Shown here: piece after piece, positions 16,160-24,862 of the stretch
Layout of the letters: each line of letters starts with the position of its first letter
Position numbering within the stretch: the first letter of the stretch is position 1
Assembly (NCBI GenBank): GCA_005787785.1
Contig: SXZT01000038.1
Coordinates: forward strand, 1-41,815
DNA length: 41,815 bases
Reading direction: 5' to 3'
Source: Actinomycetota bacterium
GTDB lineage: Bacteria > Actinomycetota > Acidimicrobiia > Acidimicrobiales > Ilumatobacteraceae
Notes under the pieces: generated by a model
Seen by the model: only the letters and a program-made list of their open reading frames with translations
What the model was told of the DNA's origin: nothing
Databases searched by the model: none
Program-made: the position numbers and the translations under genes

Positions 16160-16510
16160 CTAGTGCAGCAGCACCTGTGCCGGCAGTTTGGCCTCTTCGA
16201 AAAGATTCTTCGTCTGCCTGTCGCCAGGCAGGGCCAGACCCCGTAGTAACACCGTCGTACCAAGAGATTTCCTTGCCTGTTCGATAACGGCGGCCGAGTC
16301 AACCGGATCGCCCGCAAGGCAGTGCAGTACCGCAGCGCCGTCGGCGACGGTGACCACCGCGCTCGACGAACCGTGCAACAACGTCGTGCTGGTCGCCGCC
16401 GAATGTGTCCGAAGAACCGAGACCAGCCACATATAGGCATCGATCCCCCGCTGTTCTGCACGTGACTCCGCGTAAGCCGCAACGATGGACTCGACGGACA
16501 CGGCCATCAT
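16160..16510 (-). CDS. Small protein of unknown function
   Basis: 116 residues, ATG start overlapping the upstream stop as ATGA. Not recognised. It begins with a helical segment (VESIVAAYAESRAEQRGID) and then alternates hydrophobic strands and helices (AVVTVADGAAVLHCLAGD, TTVLLRGLALPG), suggesting a small soluble alpha/beta fold. No signal peptide or membrane span is seen. It is the last gene of a three-gene minus-strand group and converges with the crotonase gene, leaving only 17 bases between stops. Coding status rests on the overlap and on its protein-like composition. Confidence 0.6.
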   Translation of the reverse strand: MMAVSVESIVAAYAESRAEQRGIDAYMWLVSVLRTHSAATSTTLLHGSSSAVVTVADGAAVLHCLAGDPVDSAAVIEQARKSLGTTVLLRGLALPGDRQTKNLFEEAKLPAQVLLH

Positions 16511-16881
16511 TGAGCAAGCCTGTTCTTGACGGCTTGCACGACGAGGCGACGCCGACGGTGTGATTCTTCGAAAGCACCGATCGCGCGCACCGCATCTTCA
16601 CCGCAGTTTTTGATCATGTCGACGACGTCGCCCGAGCTGAGCAACGCCCATTGGGCGACGGGCAGAGGTAGACCGACGTACAAATCCTGTTCGGCGGGGG
16701 GCCCGGACGGAGCCGGACAATCTGATGCCGGTGCCTGAGACCCGCTTGACGACCCGCCACGACCCGATCCTGTCAGGCCCCGCAGTGCGGTATCAACCAC
16801 GAGTTTTCCAATCGCATGGGAATTGCGGACGTGGCGCGCGAGACCCTTGGCCGCCTTGATTGGATCGGTCGGAATGGTCAT
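16507..16881 (-). CDS. Small protein of unknown function
   Basis: 124 residues from ATG. Not recognised. Residues 1-40 look helical (DPIKAAKGLARHVRNSHAIGK). A Gly/Ser-rich flexible stretch follows (GSGRGGSSSGSQ), then a proline-rich piece and a helical C-terminus ending in basic residues (EESHRRRRLVVQAVKNRLAQ). No transmembrane helix. It overlaps the next gene by four bases and starts 15 bases after the acidic DUF4193-like gene, so all three are likely cotranscribed. Confidence 0.6.
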   Translation of the reverse strand: MTIPTDPIKAAKGLARHVRNSHAIGKLVVDTALRGLTGSGRGGSSSGSQAPASDCPAPSGPPAEQDLYVGLPLPVAQWALLSSGDVVDMIKNCGEDAVRAIGAFEESHRRRRLVVQAVKNRLAQ

Positions 16882-16896
16882 GGCAAAAGCAGGATG

Positions 16897-17517
16897 TCAA
16901 CGGGCAAAAATCGGACAGTCATCGTCGCCGACGGGACAATTCGGCGCTGCACGACGCACGAGGAGGAAGCACGACGTACACATCTCTTCGTCTGCGCGAC
17001 GTGGCTGAAGGGCATCTCCGTCTGTGGACCTGTCCTCCACCTCATGCTCTTCGTCGTCTTCGTTGGGCTGGTCGTCGGCAGCGACGAGACGATCCTTCAG
17101 AATCGTGTCGAGGTCGGCCTCGACGTCGTCAGGAGTCGTCAGATCTTCGTCGTCTTCTTCTTCTGTTGCGCGACGCGCGGCAGGAACAATCTCTTCCTCT
17201 TCTACGTCTTCTTCGGCAACGACGTCGACGAAGGCCTCATCATCGTCGAATTCGCTGCTTTCGGCTTCGAATGCCTCTTCGTCGAGATCTTCCGGGTCGA
17301 TCTCTTGTACATCGAGATCCATGTCCTCTTCGATGATGTCGTTTATCTCATCATTTGCGTCACCGCGAAGAGACTCGGCTACAGGGACTGCAGGGTCGGC
17401 GGCAGCCACCGGCTGCTTGCGCGATTTCTTGCTCGGTTGGGATTTGCCGGCCGATGACTTGCCTGTTGCGGCCTTCTCGGGGGCCGCGCTTTTTGGCTTG
17501 GCCTTCTTGCTTGCCAT
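16897..17517 (-). CDS. DUF4193-like acidic protein with C-terminal zinc site
   Basis: 206 residues from ATG. Three parts are visible. Residues 1-40 are Lys/Ala-rich and resemble a histone H1-like tail (KKAKPKSAAPEKAATGKSS). About 50-160 is extremely acidic (EEEDDEDLTTPDD). The C-terminus has CTSCFLLVRR followed by two more cysteines (NCPVGDDDC), matching the Cys-x-x-Cys-Phe-Leu zinc site of actinobacterial DUF4193 proteins. The function of that family is not established. The bipolar charge suggests binding of a basic partner or of nucleic acid by the tail, which is only inference. Confidence 0.75.
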   Translation of the reverse strand: MASKKAKPKSAAPEKAATGKSSAGKSQPSKKSRKQPVAAADPAVPVAESLRGDANDEINDIIEEDMDLDVQEIDPEDLDEEAFEAESSEFDDDEAFVDVVAEEDVEEEEIVPAARRATEEEDDEDLTTPDDVEADLDTILKDRLVAADDQPNEDDEEHEVEDRSTDGDALQPRRADEEMCTSCFLLVRRAAPNCPVGDDDCPIFAR

Positions 17518-17673
17518 GAACAGGAAACCTTTCTTTGAAACACTCGAGGGACCGATCTGCGCGGGATACTAGACACACCGGACCCCCTCAGGCGGGCACC
17601 ATAGAGGTTGGCGAACCCCACAATGCAAATCCAACCGATTTGCCTCTTTCGACCCCCGGGGTGATCGGTTTTG

Positions 17674-19290
17674 TCAGGACTTACCGCGACGCGATTCGGC
17701 ACGCCGCTCTGATTCGAGACGTTCTAGTTCGGGCGCCTCGGTGGTGATATGTGTCATTGCATCGGCAATCGCCCTGTGGCCGGCTCGATCGCGAATCTGA
17801 CAATGCATGTCGAGGGCAACTTTGCGGTACGCGGGGTGGCCCTGGGGACTCGAGCGCAGTTCAAGCATGTGCATTGCTTCACGTGCATTGAATTGCATCA
17901 CGTATCTGATGCGGTACGCCATCGACAACGCATACGGGGCCTGGGCCGGATACTCAACGGCGAGCGCGTCATACAACGATGCACTGCGCTGCATCACTTC
18001 ATCGAAGACCCCCGCCTGGCCGGCTTCGCCGACGACTTCGGGCCGTACATAACCGTGATTCGGCGTGAGAGGTTGCCACTCGATCGTGAGAAGACGGTGG
18101 CGCTGGAGATCCCGGAACGCACCGTAGTCGGAGAGAATATCGAATCGATAGTCCGTCCGTTCGAAGGCGCGACCGGGTCGATGCCGGCGGTTGGTACGGT
18201 CTCCCACGTAGGCCCTGATGAGGGCGACTTTTTCTTCGTGTGACATGCGTTCGATGCGACGTGCGATGTCGGTTTCACTGCGATTCGTGTGCGAGTAGCA
18301 GATGGCTGCGAGCACCTTGTCTTCCCCGTCAGGGTCGAAATCGGTCAATGTCACGGACTCCGCTTTGGAGTCGTCGACGCCGTCATCTTCGAACAGCGCA
18401 CGAACGGCGAGGTCTGTCTCGGTAGCGGTGTCGATGAGGTACTGCGACCAGCGCCCGCCACGGTCGGGCTGGTCGACGCGACGCAGGAAACTGGGTATCA
18501 CTTTTCGCAGTTCGGTGAGCATCAAGTCCGCATAGAGCCGGGCTTCGGGAAGAGAACTCGAACGCATACGCAAGAGCAGACCCTCGAACGCCTGGCCGCT
18601 TCCGTATATGCCAACGTTCGACAGTGCCGCTGCCGGAAGGGCACCCCGTACCGCGTCGAGAGCCTTTGCCCGCGTCGCCTGTCGGTACACGAAGTCGCTG
18701 TCTTTCGGTCCCTGTGGAACAACCCGGCGCACGTGGTCAGTCAGCGATTCGACCAGGACGCTGTAGGAATCGAACATACGGTCCATATCACCCACGTAGC
18801 GTGTGCCGTACTTGCCGGTGAGAACGTCTGGATCGCGAAAATAGCGGTAACGGCCGCCCAGGCGTACGTCGTAGGAGATGTACCGCGTGCTTTGCTCGAG
18901 GTAGCTCATCAGCCGGCCCCACTCGAGGATCTTTGTGAGGATGTTCGAGGCCTGCTCGCAGGCAAGATGAACGCCACCCAACTGAGCCACCGAGTCGTCG
19001 CCATACTCGACGAAGACTTTCTCATAGAGATCCTCGGCCCGTGAGACACCGATGGTCGCATCAAATGTTTGGTCGCCCCGAATATCGAGTTCACCCACGA
19101 ACTCGTCGAGGAAGAGACGCCGCAAACTTTTCGCACTGCGGCTGTACCGCGCAAAGAGGGCACCCTTCACGACCTCGGGCAGGTTGACGAGGGCAAACAC
19201 GGGCGAATCGAGGTTGGTGAAGTAGCGGCGCAGGATGTCGGCCTCGGTCGGACTGAACTCCTCGGGCACGTACACCGTCACGGCGACCAA
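17674..19290 (-). CDS. Double-domain ThyX-like protein (FAD-dependent thymidylate synthase family)
   Basis: 538 residues from a TTG (a GTG three codons later is possible), about twice the length of ThyX. Two ThyX-like domains are in tandem. The first has WGRLMSYLEQSTRY at 124-137, in the place of the RHRxxSxNExSxRY signature, and VRGALPAAALSN near 215. The second has LQRHRLLTIEWQPL at 395-408 and FNAREAMHMLELR in the C-terminal part. Each half keeps different signature residues. ThyX makes dTMP from dUMP with FAD and methylene-tetrahydrofolate. Whether this form is a synthase or has another role is open. It is the last gene of a long minus-strand group. Confidence 0.85.
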   Translation of the reverse strand: MVAVTVYVPEEFSPTEADILRRYFTNLDSPVFALVNLPEVVKGALFARYSRSAKSLRRLFLDEFVGELDIRGDQTFDATIGVSRAEDLYEKVFVEYGDDSVAQLGGVHLACEQASNILTKILEWGRLMSYLEQSTRYISYDVRLGGRYRYFRDPDVLTGKYGTRYVGDMDRMFDSYSVLVESLTDHVRRVVPQGPKDSDFVYRQATRAKALDAVRGALPAAALSNVGIYGSGQAFEGLLLRMRSSSLPEARLYADLMLTELRKVIPSFLRRVDQPDRGGRWSQYLIDTATETDLAVRALFEDDGVDDSKAESVTLTDFDPDGEDKVLAAICYSHTNRSETDIARRIERMSHEEKVALIRAYVGDRTNRRHRPGRAFERTDYRFDILSDYGAFRDLQRHRLLTIEWQPLTPNHGYVRPEVVGEAGQAGVFDEVMQRSASLYDALAVEYPAQAPYALSMAYRIRYVMQFNAREAMHMLELRSSPQGHPAYRKVALDMHCQIRDRAGHRAIADAMTHITTEAPELERLESERRAESRRGKS

Positions 19291-19331
19291 CTCTAGGAGT
19301 CCCGAACCCGTGTTGCAGGGATCCGCCGGGG

Positions 19332-20534
19332 TCAGAGAACGCCGTCGGGGAGGCCCCCGATTGCTGCGAATTCAGTGGCGATCGACTCTCGAAGAAGCGG
19401 GTTCGCCCACACGTCGAGGGCCGTCAGGGCGAGAACCTTGGCGCCGTCGATCGCAGCACGGTCGCCATCATCCCCGCCCGCGTAGCCGGCAAAACGAGCC
19501 GTATGAATGGGAACCCCGCGAGGTGCGACCCGAATCATTGGGTGAATGGACGGAGCGAGATAGCTCACGTTGCCCATGTCGGTGGACCCGACGACAGTGC
19601 TGTGCGGAGACGGAGCAACGAAGTCACGACCGACCTCACGGCCATTGGCAACGTAGGCAGTCAACAGTGCAACCGAATCACGAACGTCTGCGTACGCGTG
19701 GTCCTCCCACTGGATCTCGACTTCACATCCGGTTGCCTGCGCCGCTCCCTTGAAACATTGTTCAACGCGTTCCTTCAGGGGCTTGAGGGTCTCCAGCGTG
19801 TCCGAGCGCACGTACCAGTTCATTGCCGCGTATTTGGGAACGATGTTCGGCTTGTCACCCCCGTGAGTGAAGATTCCGTGTATGCGTTCTGTCGGTCTGA
19901 TGTGCTGCCGCAGCGCTGCGATGGAGTTGTACGCGATGACCGCGCCGTCGAGGGCGTTCCGACCCATGTGGGGCGCCGCTGCGGCATGTGCTTCGCTACC
20001 GTGGAACTGTGCGCAACATTCATGGATCGCAATGGCGCGCATCGATGTGATGTCGACGTCGGCGGGGTGGACCATCATTGCGGCATCCAATCCCCGGAAA
20101 GCCCCGTTACGAGCCATTGCAATTTTCCCACCACCGCCCTCTTCAGCCGGCGTGCCGTAGACCTCGAGCAGTCCCCCTGTCGAACCCACGAACGGCGCGA
20201 GACCGAGAGACGCTCCGAGACCCGCCGCCGCGATGACGTTGTGACCACACGCATGACCGATCTCCGGCAACGCGTCATACTCCAGAACGATGGCGACGCG
20301 TGGTCCATTGGCGTCGCCCTTCGAGGTGTGGAATGCGGTGTCGACGTCGAAAGCGGACCGCGTGACCGACGAGAAGCCGACACCCAGCGCATCGGTGAGG
20401 ACATCGTGCGCATACGTCTCCTCATAATTGAGTTCGGGGTGGGCATGGATGTCGCGGCTGATCTCGACAAGTAGCGGGACGAGGCGGTCGATTTCGGCGA
20501 CGACGACGCGCTTCAACTCTGAGAGATCGCTCAT
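19332..20534 (-). CDS. M20-family amidohydrolase/metallopeptidase
   Basis: 400 residues from ATG. The M20D pattern is clear: SRDIHAHPELNYEE near residue 30, GHACGHNVIAAAGLG with metal-binding His/Asp, YGTPAEEGGGGK with the catalytic glutamates, and HPADVD. These enzymes remove acyl or aminobenzoyl groups from amino acids; the sequence resembles the AbgB-like branch more than the N-acetyl-peptide deacetylases, but this is by eye. No signal peptide, so it is cytoplasmic. It starts 20 bases after the upstream gene and is followed at 41 bases by the ThyX-like gene. Confidence 0.9.
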   Translation of the reverse strand: MSDLSELKRVVVAEIDRLVPLLVEISRDIHAHPELNYEETYAHDVLTDALGVGFSSVTRSAFDVDTAFHTSKGDANGPRVAIVLEYDALPEIGHACGHNVIAAAGLGASLGLAPFVGSTGGLLEVYGTPAEEGGGGKIAMARNGAFRGLDAAMMVHPADVDITSMRAIAIHECCAQFHGSEAHAAAAPHMGRNALDGAVIAYNSIAALRQHIRPTERIHGIFTHGGDKPNIVPKYAAMNWYVRSDTLETLKPLKERVEQCFKGAAQATGCEVEIQWEDHAYADVRDSVALLTAYVANGREVGRDFVAPSPHSTVVGSTDMGNVSYLAPSIHPMIRVAPRGVPIHTARFAGYAGGDDGDRAAIDGAKVLALTALDVWANPLLRESIATEFAAIGGLPDGVL

Positions 20535-20554
20535 GAACCGACTCTAGCCCTCCG

Positions 20555-21115
20555 TTATGGAGCGGGAATGTGAGTGACCGTCGCGTCGGGACGAATGATC
20601 GCGGTCAATTCGACGACTGCCTTGATCGGCACGGATGATTCGAATCGAACCGTGACGGGATGACTGAACTTGCAGGACATGGTCGGACCCGTGCCGATGT
20701 CGACGAGAGGATGCGGCAGATGTGTCTCGCTGCGTGTCCTGCGGCGAAAGCCCCAGCGCTGTCGCATTGACATCGAGGGTTCGATGACCAACCAGTCGAG
20801 GCGGCCATCGTTCGGATGGGCCCGCGAGAAGATGCGCCGCCTCCGAACAAATGACGTGGACGAGACGATGCAGTACTCGCCCCGCAGGAGGCCGCCAGCC
20901 TCGAGCCAAGTGGCAAAGGTGCGTTCGTGGCGCCGGCCCCACTCATCTACCGCCACGACATCGATGAGATCAAGGGGCAGTCGCAGCCACTGTTTGGACT
21001 CGATTGTTACTCCGTCCACGAACCCGAGCTCGCGAGCCAAGTCTCCCCTGGCAACGAGTCCATCTTCCCGAGCCGCTACGAGCTCGCCCCAGTTGACGCC
21101 TTTCTTGATGGTCAC
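20555..21115 (-). CDS. Protein resembling the C-terminal domain of lipid/diacylglycerol kinases
   Basis: 186 residues from ATG, overlapping helY by four bases. The second half reads HPNDGRLDWLVIEPSMSMRQR, then THLPHPLVD and a beta-rich ending. That is the pattern of the C-terminal beta domain of DgkB/YegS-type kinases (NDGxLDV...). The N-terminal kinase domain with its GGDGT motif is missing. The first half (WGELVAAREDGLVARGDLA) is unfamiliar. It may be a stand-alone binding domain rather than a kinase. Assignment is tentative, coding status is good because of the tight operon context. Confidence 0.6.
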   Translation of the reverse strand: MTIKKGVNWGELVAAREDGLVARGDLARELGFVDGVTIESKQWLRLPLDLIDVVAVDEWGRRHERTFATWLEAGGLLRGEYCIVSSTSFVRRRRIFSRAHPNDGRLDWLVIEPSMSMRQRWGFRRRTRSETHLPHPLVDIGTGPTMSCKFSHPVTVRFESSVPIKAVVELTAIIRPDATVTHIPAP

Positions 21116-23673
21116 TGAGGCACCTCTCCCTGCACGACCTCACCACCCACAACGAGTCCGCGGAACATCAATTCTGCCGCGCGCGCCGCATTGTTCACGA
21201 CGTCGGGATTGGGGGATGTACGTTCGATCTGGCGCAAAAGATCCACAAGCTGTCTAATCATACGGACGAAGTCGCCTGCCCCCATGTCGGGCACGACGTC
21301 GAGAATCCGATCGAGTGAACCCCCCGAAGCCCATACCGACGCTGCTCTCGCAAAGCCGTTGTCGGGAAAACGGTGCATCGGGAGTGCGGCGGCCTCCTCG
21401 GCATCACGGATCTCGAGGCTGAGGTCTTCGAGAGCGTCGATGGCACGTTTGACCGCATCGGAAGGGTACGGATGGTCGATGTCATCCGAGGATCGACGTT
21501 CGTACACGAGCGCGGACACCGCACCTGCAAGATCAGTCACAGACAGATCGTCGAAGACTCCGCATTTGATCGCCTCCGCAACGAGCATGTCACACTCGTG
21601 AAAAACTCCTGCGAGAATTGCCCCGGAAGGGGTGAGAGACCAACCGTTGATGAAGCCCCGGTCACGCAAGAGCGCAAGGACGCGGTCGAACGTGGATGCC
21701 ACCGAGCGGGACTCAGCGGTAAGTTCGCTTTCGATCCTCTCGATGTCGCGACGGATGCGGTCGGCGTTGTCTGCATGGCGCATTCGCTCGCGCAAGTGCG
21801 GGTCGCCGCCGATTGCCTCGTCCGTCGCATTGCCGGCGGCGCCCTTCGGCGTTCGGTGACGGAAATTCGCCAGCCGTTGGGCCAGAGTCTTCACGTCGCT
21901 CGGATTCCAGGTCGAGAACCCCTCCGGTATCTCGATTCGACCGACGTGTCGTGGAGTTGTGTCAAAGTCATCGAGAAGCAGTCCACGAACGCCTTGACGC
22001 CTGTCGAGCACGGTCACCTTCAGTCCACGTTTGCGTGCGGCGGTCGCGACAACGAGAAACTGTTCTTCCCTCCCGTCGGACATTCCGATCATCACGTCAC
22101 CCGGTGTGAGGTTGTCCCAGAGAGCCCTGTCATTGGCCGCCCGCGTGGGCGCGTCGAGACCAACGCCCCTTTGGCGCCGGTAGGCCCAGATGTCGCCGAA
22201 GGCACTCTCCGCACGTGCCACGGCGCTCTCCAAGGCATCACGTCGACGTTCGAGACGGGATTGCATGGCCACGACGGTCGAGTTCGATTGGAACTGGGCG
22301 AAGGAAAGATTGAGTAAGTGTCTGACCTCGCGCTCGGCGTGGGTGCGGACGAGATTCACGGTCATGTTGTAGGTCGGCCTGAAAGCCGACGTCAGCATGA
22401 AGGTCTTGTTGGTCGCGTACCGGGCGACCTCGTCGAGTGACACGAACGGACTCCAAACGGTCACTGCGTGACCCAGGGAGTCGATTCCGCGACGACCAGC
22501 ACGTCCGGTGAGTTGCGTGAAGTCGGAGGGCTTGAGCGGAACGTGACGCTCGCCCGTGTATCGGGACAGTTTGTCAATTACGACAGTACGGGCCGGCATG
22601 TTGATGCCCACAGCCAATGTCTCGGTCGCAAACACGACCTTGACGAGGCCCGCAGTGAACGCCTCTTCGACCATTTCTTTGAAGGCGGGTACCAGGCCCG
22701 CGTGGTGGGGGGCCACCCCTGAAGAAACAAGCTCGACAAACCCGTTGAAGTCGAGAGCCCGACGCTCCTCGTCCGACAGACGGGCTCCGTGACGGTCGGC
22801 GATCTCGCGAATGCGTCGGGATTCCTCAGCCGTGACAAACGAAAGAGCGTTGCGTCGACACGCCTTGGCAGCGTCGTCGCATTGGTTGCGGCTGAAGATG
22901 AAATAGATCGCGGGCAACAGTCCTTGGACCTGCAGTTCCTCGATCACCTCGGTTCGCCCGGGTGGACCGACCCGTGAATCGCGGTCCCGTCGGCGCTTGT
23001 CACCCTGGGCGTGTTGTGCGTTGCCGGTGAGCACGCGCTTCAGCTTGTCGTTCGCTCTTGCGCCGTCCAGAGTCGACATCACGCGTGTCATGCCAGTGGC
23101 CTTGTCATAGAACGCGTGATGATGCTCGAGAGGAACGGGTCGCCGTGACTCGACGATTGCACGGGTGTCGCCACGGACGGTCGTCAGCCATGCGGCAACT
23201 TCGTCGGCATTCGACACCGTTGCTGAAAGGCAGACCAAGGTCACCTCGAGAGGCAGGTGAATAATGACCTCTTCCCACACGGGCCCGCGGTATTCGTCCT
23301 GCAGGAAGTGCACCTCGTCGAGCACGACGTACGCGAGGTCGTCGAGGGCTTTCGAACGTGCGTAGATCATGTTGCGAAGAACTTCGGTGGTCATCACGAG
23401 AATCGGCGCCTCGGGGTTGATGCTGGTGTCGCCAGTGAGGAGTCCAACCCGGCGTTCGCCAAACAGACGCTGAAAGTCACGGAATTTCTGGTTCGACAAA
23501 GCCTTGATCGGGGCCGTATAAAACGCGCGCTTACCCGTCTTTAGCGCGGAGTCGATGGCGTGTTCGGCGATGAAGGTCTTGCCCGAGCCCGTTGGGGCCG
23601 CTACGAGCACTGAGGCGCCCTGATCGAGGGCGTTGCAGGCGGCCTGCTGGAAGGGGTCGGGGGAAAAGTTCAC
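21112..23673 (-). CDS. helY: Ski2/Mtr4-like DEAD/DEAH-box RNA helicase, HelY type
   Basis: 853 residues from GTG 23671-23673, which overlaps the tatC stop as GTGA; the first 122 residues of the track ORF are the tatC shadow. Superfamily 2 motifs in order: AAPTGSGKT (I), TAPIKALSNQK (Ia), DEVHFL (II), LSATVSN (III), FSRNQCD, VFATETLAVGINMPA (V) and QLTGRAGRRGID (VI). The long C-terminal region has the arch/DSHCT-like helical domain (LAGVFHECDMLVAEAI). Ski2-like enzymes unwind RNA for decay or processing; M. tuberculosis helY sits beside tatC and tatA in the same order. Confidence 0.93.
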   Translation of the reverse strand: MNFSPDPFQQAACNALDQGASVLVAAPTGSGKTFIAEHAIDSALKTGKRAFYTAPIKALSNQKFRDFQRLFGERRVGLLTGDTSINPEAPILVMTTEVLRNMIYARSKALDDLAYVVLDEVHFLQDEYRGPVWEEVIIHLPLEVTLVCLSATVSNADEVAAWLTTVRGDTRAIVESRRPVPLEHHHAFYDKATGMTRVMSTLDGARANDKLKRVLTGNAQHAQGDKRRRDRDSRVGPPGRTEVIEELQVQGLLPAIYFIFSRNQCDDAAKACRRNALSFVTAEESRRIREIADRHGARLSDEERRALDFNGFVELVSSGVAPHHAGLVPAFKEMVEEAFTAGLVKVVFATETLAVGINMPARTVVIDKLSRYTGERHVPLKPSDFTQLTGRAGRRGIDSLGHAVTVWSPFVSLDEVARYATNKTFMLTSAFRPTYNMTVNLVRTHAEREVRHLLNLSFAQFQSNSTVVAMQSRLERRRDALESAVARAESAFGDIWAYRRQRGVGLDAPTRAANDRALWDNLTPGDVMIGMSDGREEQFLVVATAARKRGLKVTVLDRRQGVRGLLLDDFDTTPRHVGRIEIPEGFSTWNPSDVKTLAQRLANFRHRTPKGAAGNATDEAIGGDPHLRERMRHADNADRIRRDIERIESELTAESRSVASTFDRVLALLRDRGFINGWSLTPSGAILAGVFHECDMLVAEAIKCGVFDDLSVTDLAGAVSALVYERRSSDDIDHPYPSDAVKRAIDALEDLSLEIRDAEEAAALPMHRFPDNGFARAASVWASGGSLDRILDVVPDMGAGDFVRMIRQLVDLLRQIERTSPNPDVVNNAARAAELMFRGLVVGGEVVQGEVPQ

Positions 23674-24464
23674 GTCACCGTACGGGCGCGTCGTCGCCTG
23701 CGCCACGCGACGGCGTATCCGATGCCAACGGACAGCCCGTAAAGAAGGCACATGGGGAGAGACAACGCGAAGAGCGAAACCGGGTCTCCGGAGGGCGTAA
23801 TGACGGCTGCTGTGAGGAAAATCAGCATGATCGCCCAGCGCCATTGCGTCACGAGTTGACCGGGAGTGATGGCCTCCACCAACTGAAGAAAAACGAGAAG
23901 CACAGGAAAGAGAAAACCGATGCCGAAGGCGAGAACCATGAGAAAGACCAGATTCACGTACTTTGTTATCTGATACGCCTGTTCGACGTCGGTACCCGAC
24001 CAACTGATGAGAAATTCGAGGGCTTTGTCCAGCGTCCAATACGCGATGTAGCCCCCGAGAGCGAACAAAAGAACGCTGGACACGACGAATCCGATGGCAT
24101 ATTTCTTTTCATTGCGGTGTAGCGCGGGAGCGACGAAGCGCCATATCTGCCACATGATCACCGGCAGGGCGAGAATCAGGCCGCCGTAGACGGATATTCG
24201 CATGCGTGCAGCGAGGCCGTCGAGCGGGCCGAGCCCGTAGAGCGTGCCGTCGCACGCGAAGTCCGGACGCTCCTCGCAGAGACTGCGGTAGGGCTTCGTG
24301 AGAAAACGCAGCAGGGGTTCGTACCGAAGCAAAACCAGAATCATCCCGACCGCAACCGCGAGCAACGACCTGATGACGCGCAAACGCAGTTCGCCTAGAT
24401 GTTCCGTCAGCGTCGCTTCATCGTCGGGTCGACGGACGCGACGTTTCCTACTGCGCAGCGCCAT
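23670..24464 (-). CDS. tatC: Sec-independent protein translocase TatC
   Basis: 264 residues from ATG 24462-24464 (a second ATG four codons upstream is possible). TatC is the multi-span membrane receptor for twin-arginine signal peptides. Seen here: LTEHLGELRLRVIRS at the N-terminus, which includes the cytoplasmic signal-binding segment and its glutamate, and six hydrophobic helices (for example LLAVAVGMILVLL, YGGLILALPVIMWQIWRFVAPAL, FGIGFLFPVLLVFLQLV and the final LPMCLLYGLSVGIGYAVAW). The start overlaps the tatB/tatA gene by 17 bases, and the stop overlaps helY, so translation is coupled on both sides. Confidence 0.95.
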   Translation of the reverse strand: MALRSRKRRVRRPDDEATLTEHLGELRLRVIRSLLAVAVGMILVLLRYEPLLRFLTKPYRSLCEERPDFACDGTLYGLGPLDGLAARMRISVYGGLILALPVIMWQIWRFVAPALHRNEKKYAIGFVVSSVLLFALGGYIAYWTLDKALEFLISWSGTDVEQAYQITKYVNLVFLMVLAFGIGFLFPVLLVFLQLVEAITPGQLVTQWRWAIMLIFLTAAVITPSGDPVSLFALSLPMCLLYGLSVGIGYAVAWRRRRRARTVT

Positions 24465-24798
24465 TGTCTGGGGCATTCGTCGGGTCTGTCGCTGGTGGAG
24501 CCTCGTAAGGAACGAACGGCGGGTCGTCGGGATCCGACGTAGTCGGCTGTTTGGGGTGTTCCTGAGTCGGGTCGAGGCCTGTGAAAATTCGCTTGGCCTC
24601 GTCGGCGGTCTTGCGGATTTCGTTGACCGGTTCGGAGAAGGTGGAGGTCACATCGCGCTGTATACCTCCGGCGACCCGACGGATCTCGTTGTAGACGCGT
24701 CCGAATTTGCGCATGGCGTCGGGCAACTTCTCGGGCCCGAGCACGACCAAACCGATGATCAGCAAAACGACTATTTCGCCGCTCGACAGGTTGAACAC
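24448..24798 (-). CDS. tatB: Twin-arginine translocase subunit TatA/TatB type
   Basis: 116 residues from ATG. A single N-terminal membrane helix (GEIVVLLIIGLVVLGPEKLP) runs into the amphipathic helix DAMRKFGRVYNEIRRVAGG, then an acidic, proline-rich cytoplasmic tail. The GPEKLP hinge and the glutamate near the N-terminus of the helix point to TatB rather than TatA, and the length also suits TatB. In mycobacteria the partner beside tatC is named tatA, so the name is a choice. It is the first gene of the long minus-strand group ending at thyX. Confidence 0.88.
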   Translation of the reverse strand: MFNLSSGEIVVLLIIGLVVLGPEKLPDAMRKFGRVYNEIRRVAGGIQRDVTSTFSEPVNEIRKTADEAKRIFTGLDPTQEHPKQPTTSDPDDPPFVPYEAPPATDPTNAPDNGAAQ

Positions 24799-24862
24799 GA
24801 GACGAGTCTATGAACCACCGATGCCGTCGACGTTGGTCTCGTCGGTACTAGCCTCGCCCAGA

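Noticed and set aside
17518-17673. 156-base gap between the ThyX-like and DUF4193-like genes, checked for a tRNA or terminator
   Set aside because: No cloverleaf or T-loop sequence and no hairpin with a T-run was found; it probably holds only the leader of the DUF4193-like gene and the tail of the thyX transcript.
23674-24039. N-terminal extension of the helicase in the ORF track
   Set aside because: It is out-of-frame tatC sequence; the GTG at 23673 overlaps the tatC stop and fits the family start.
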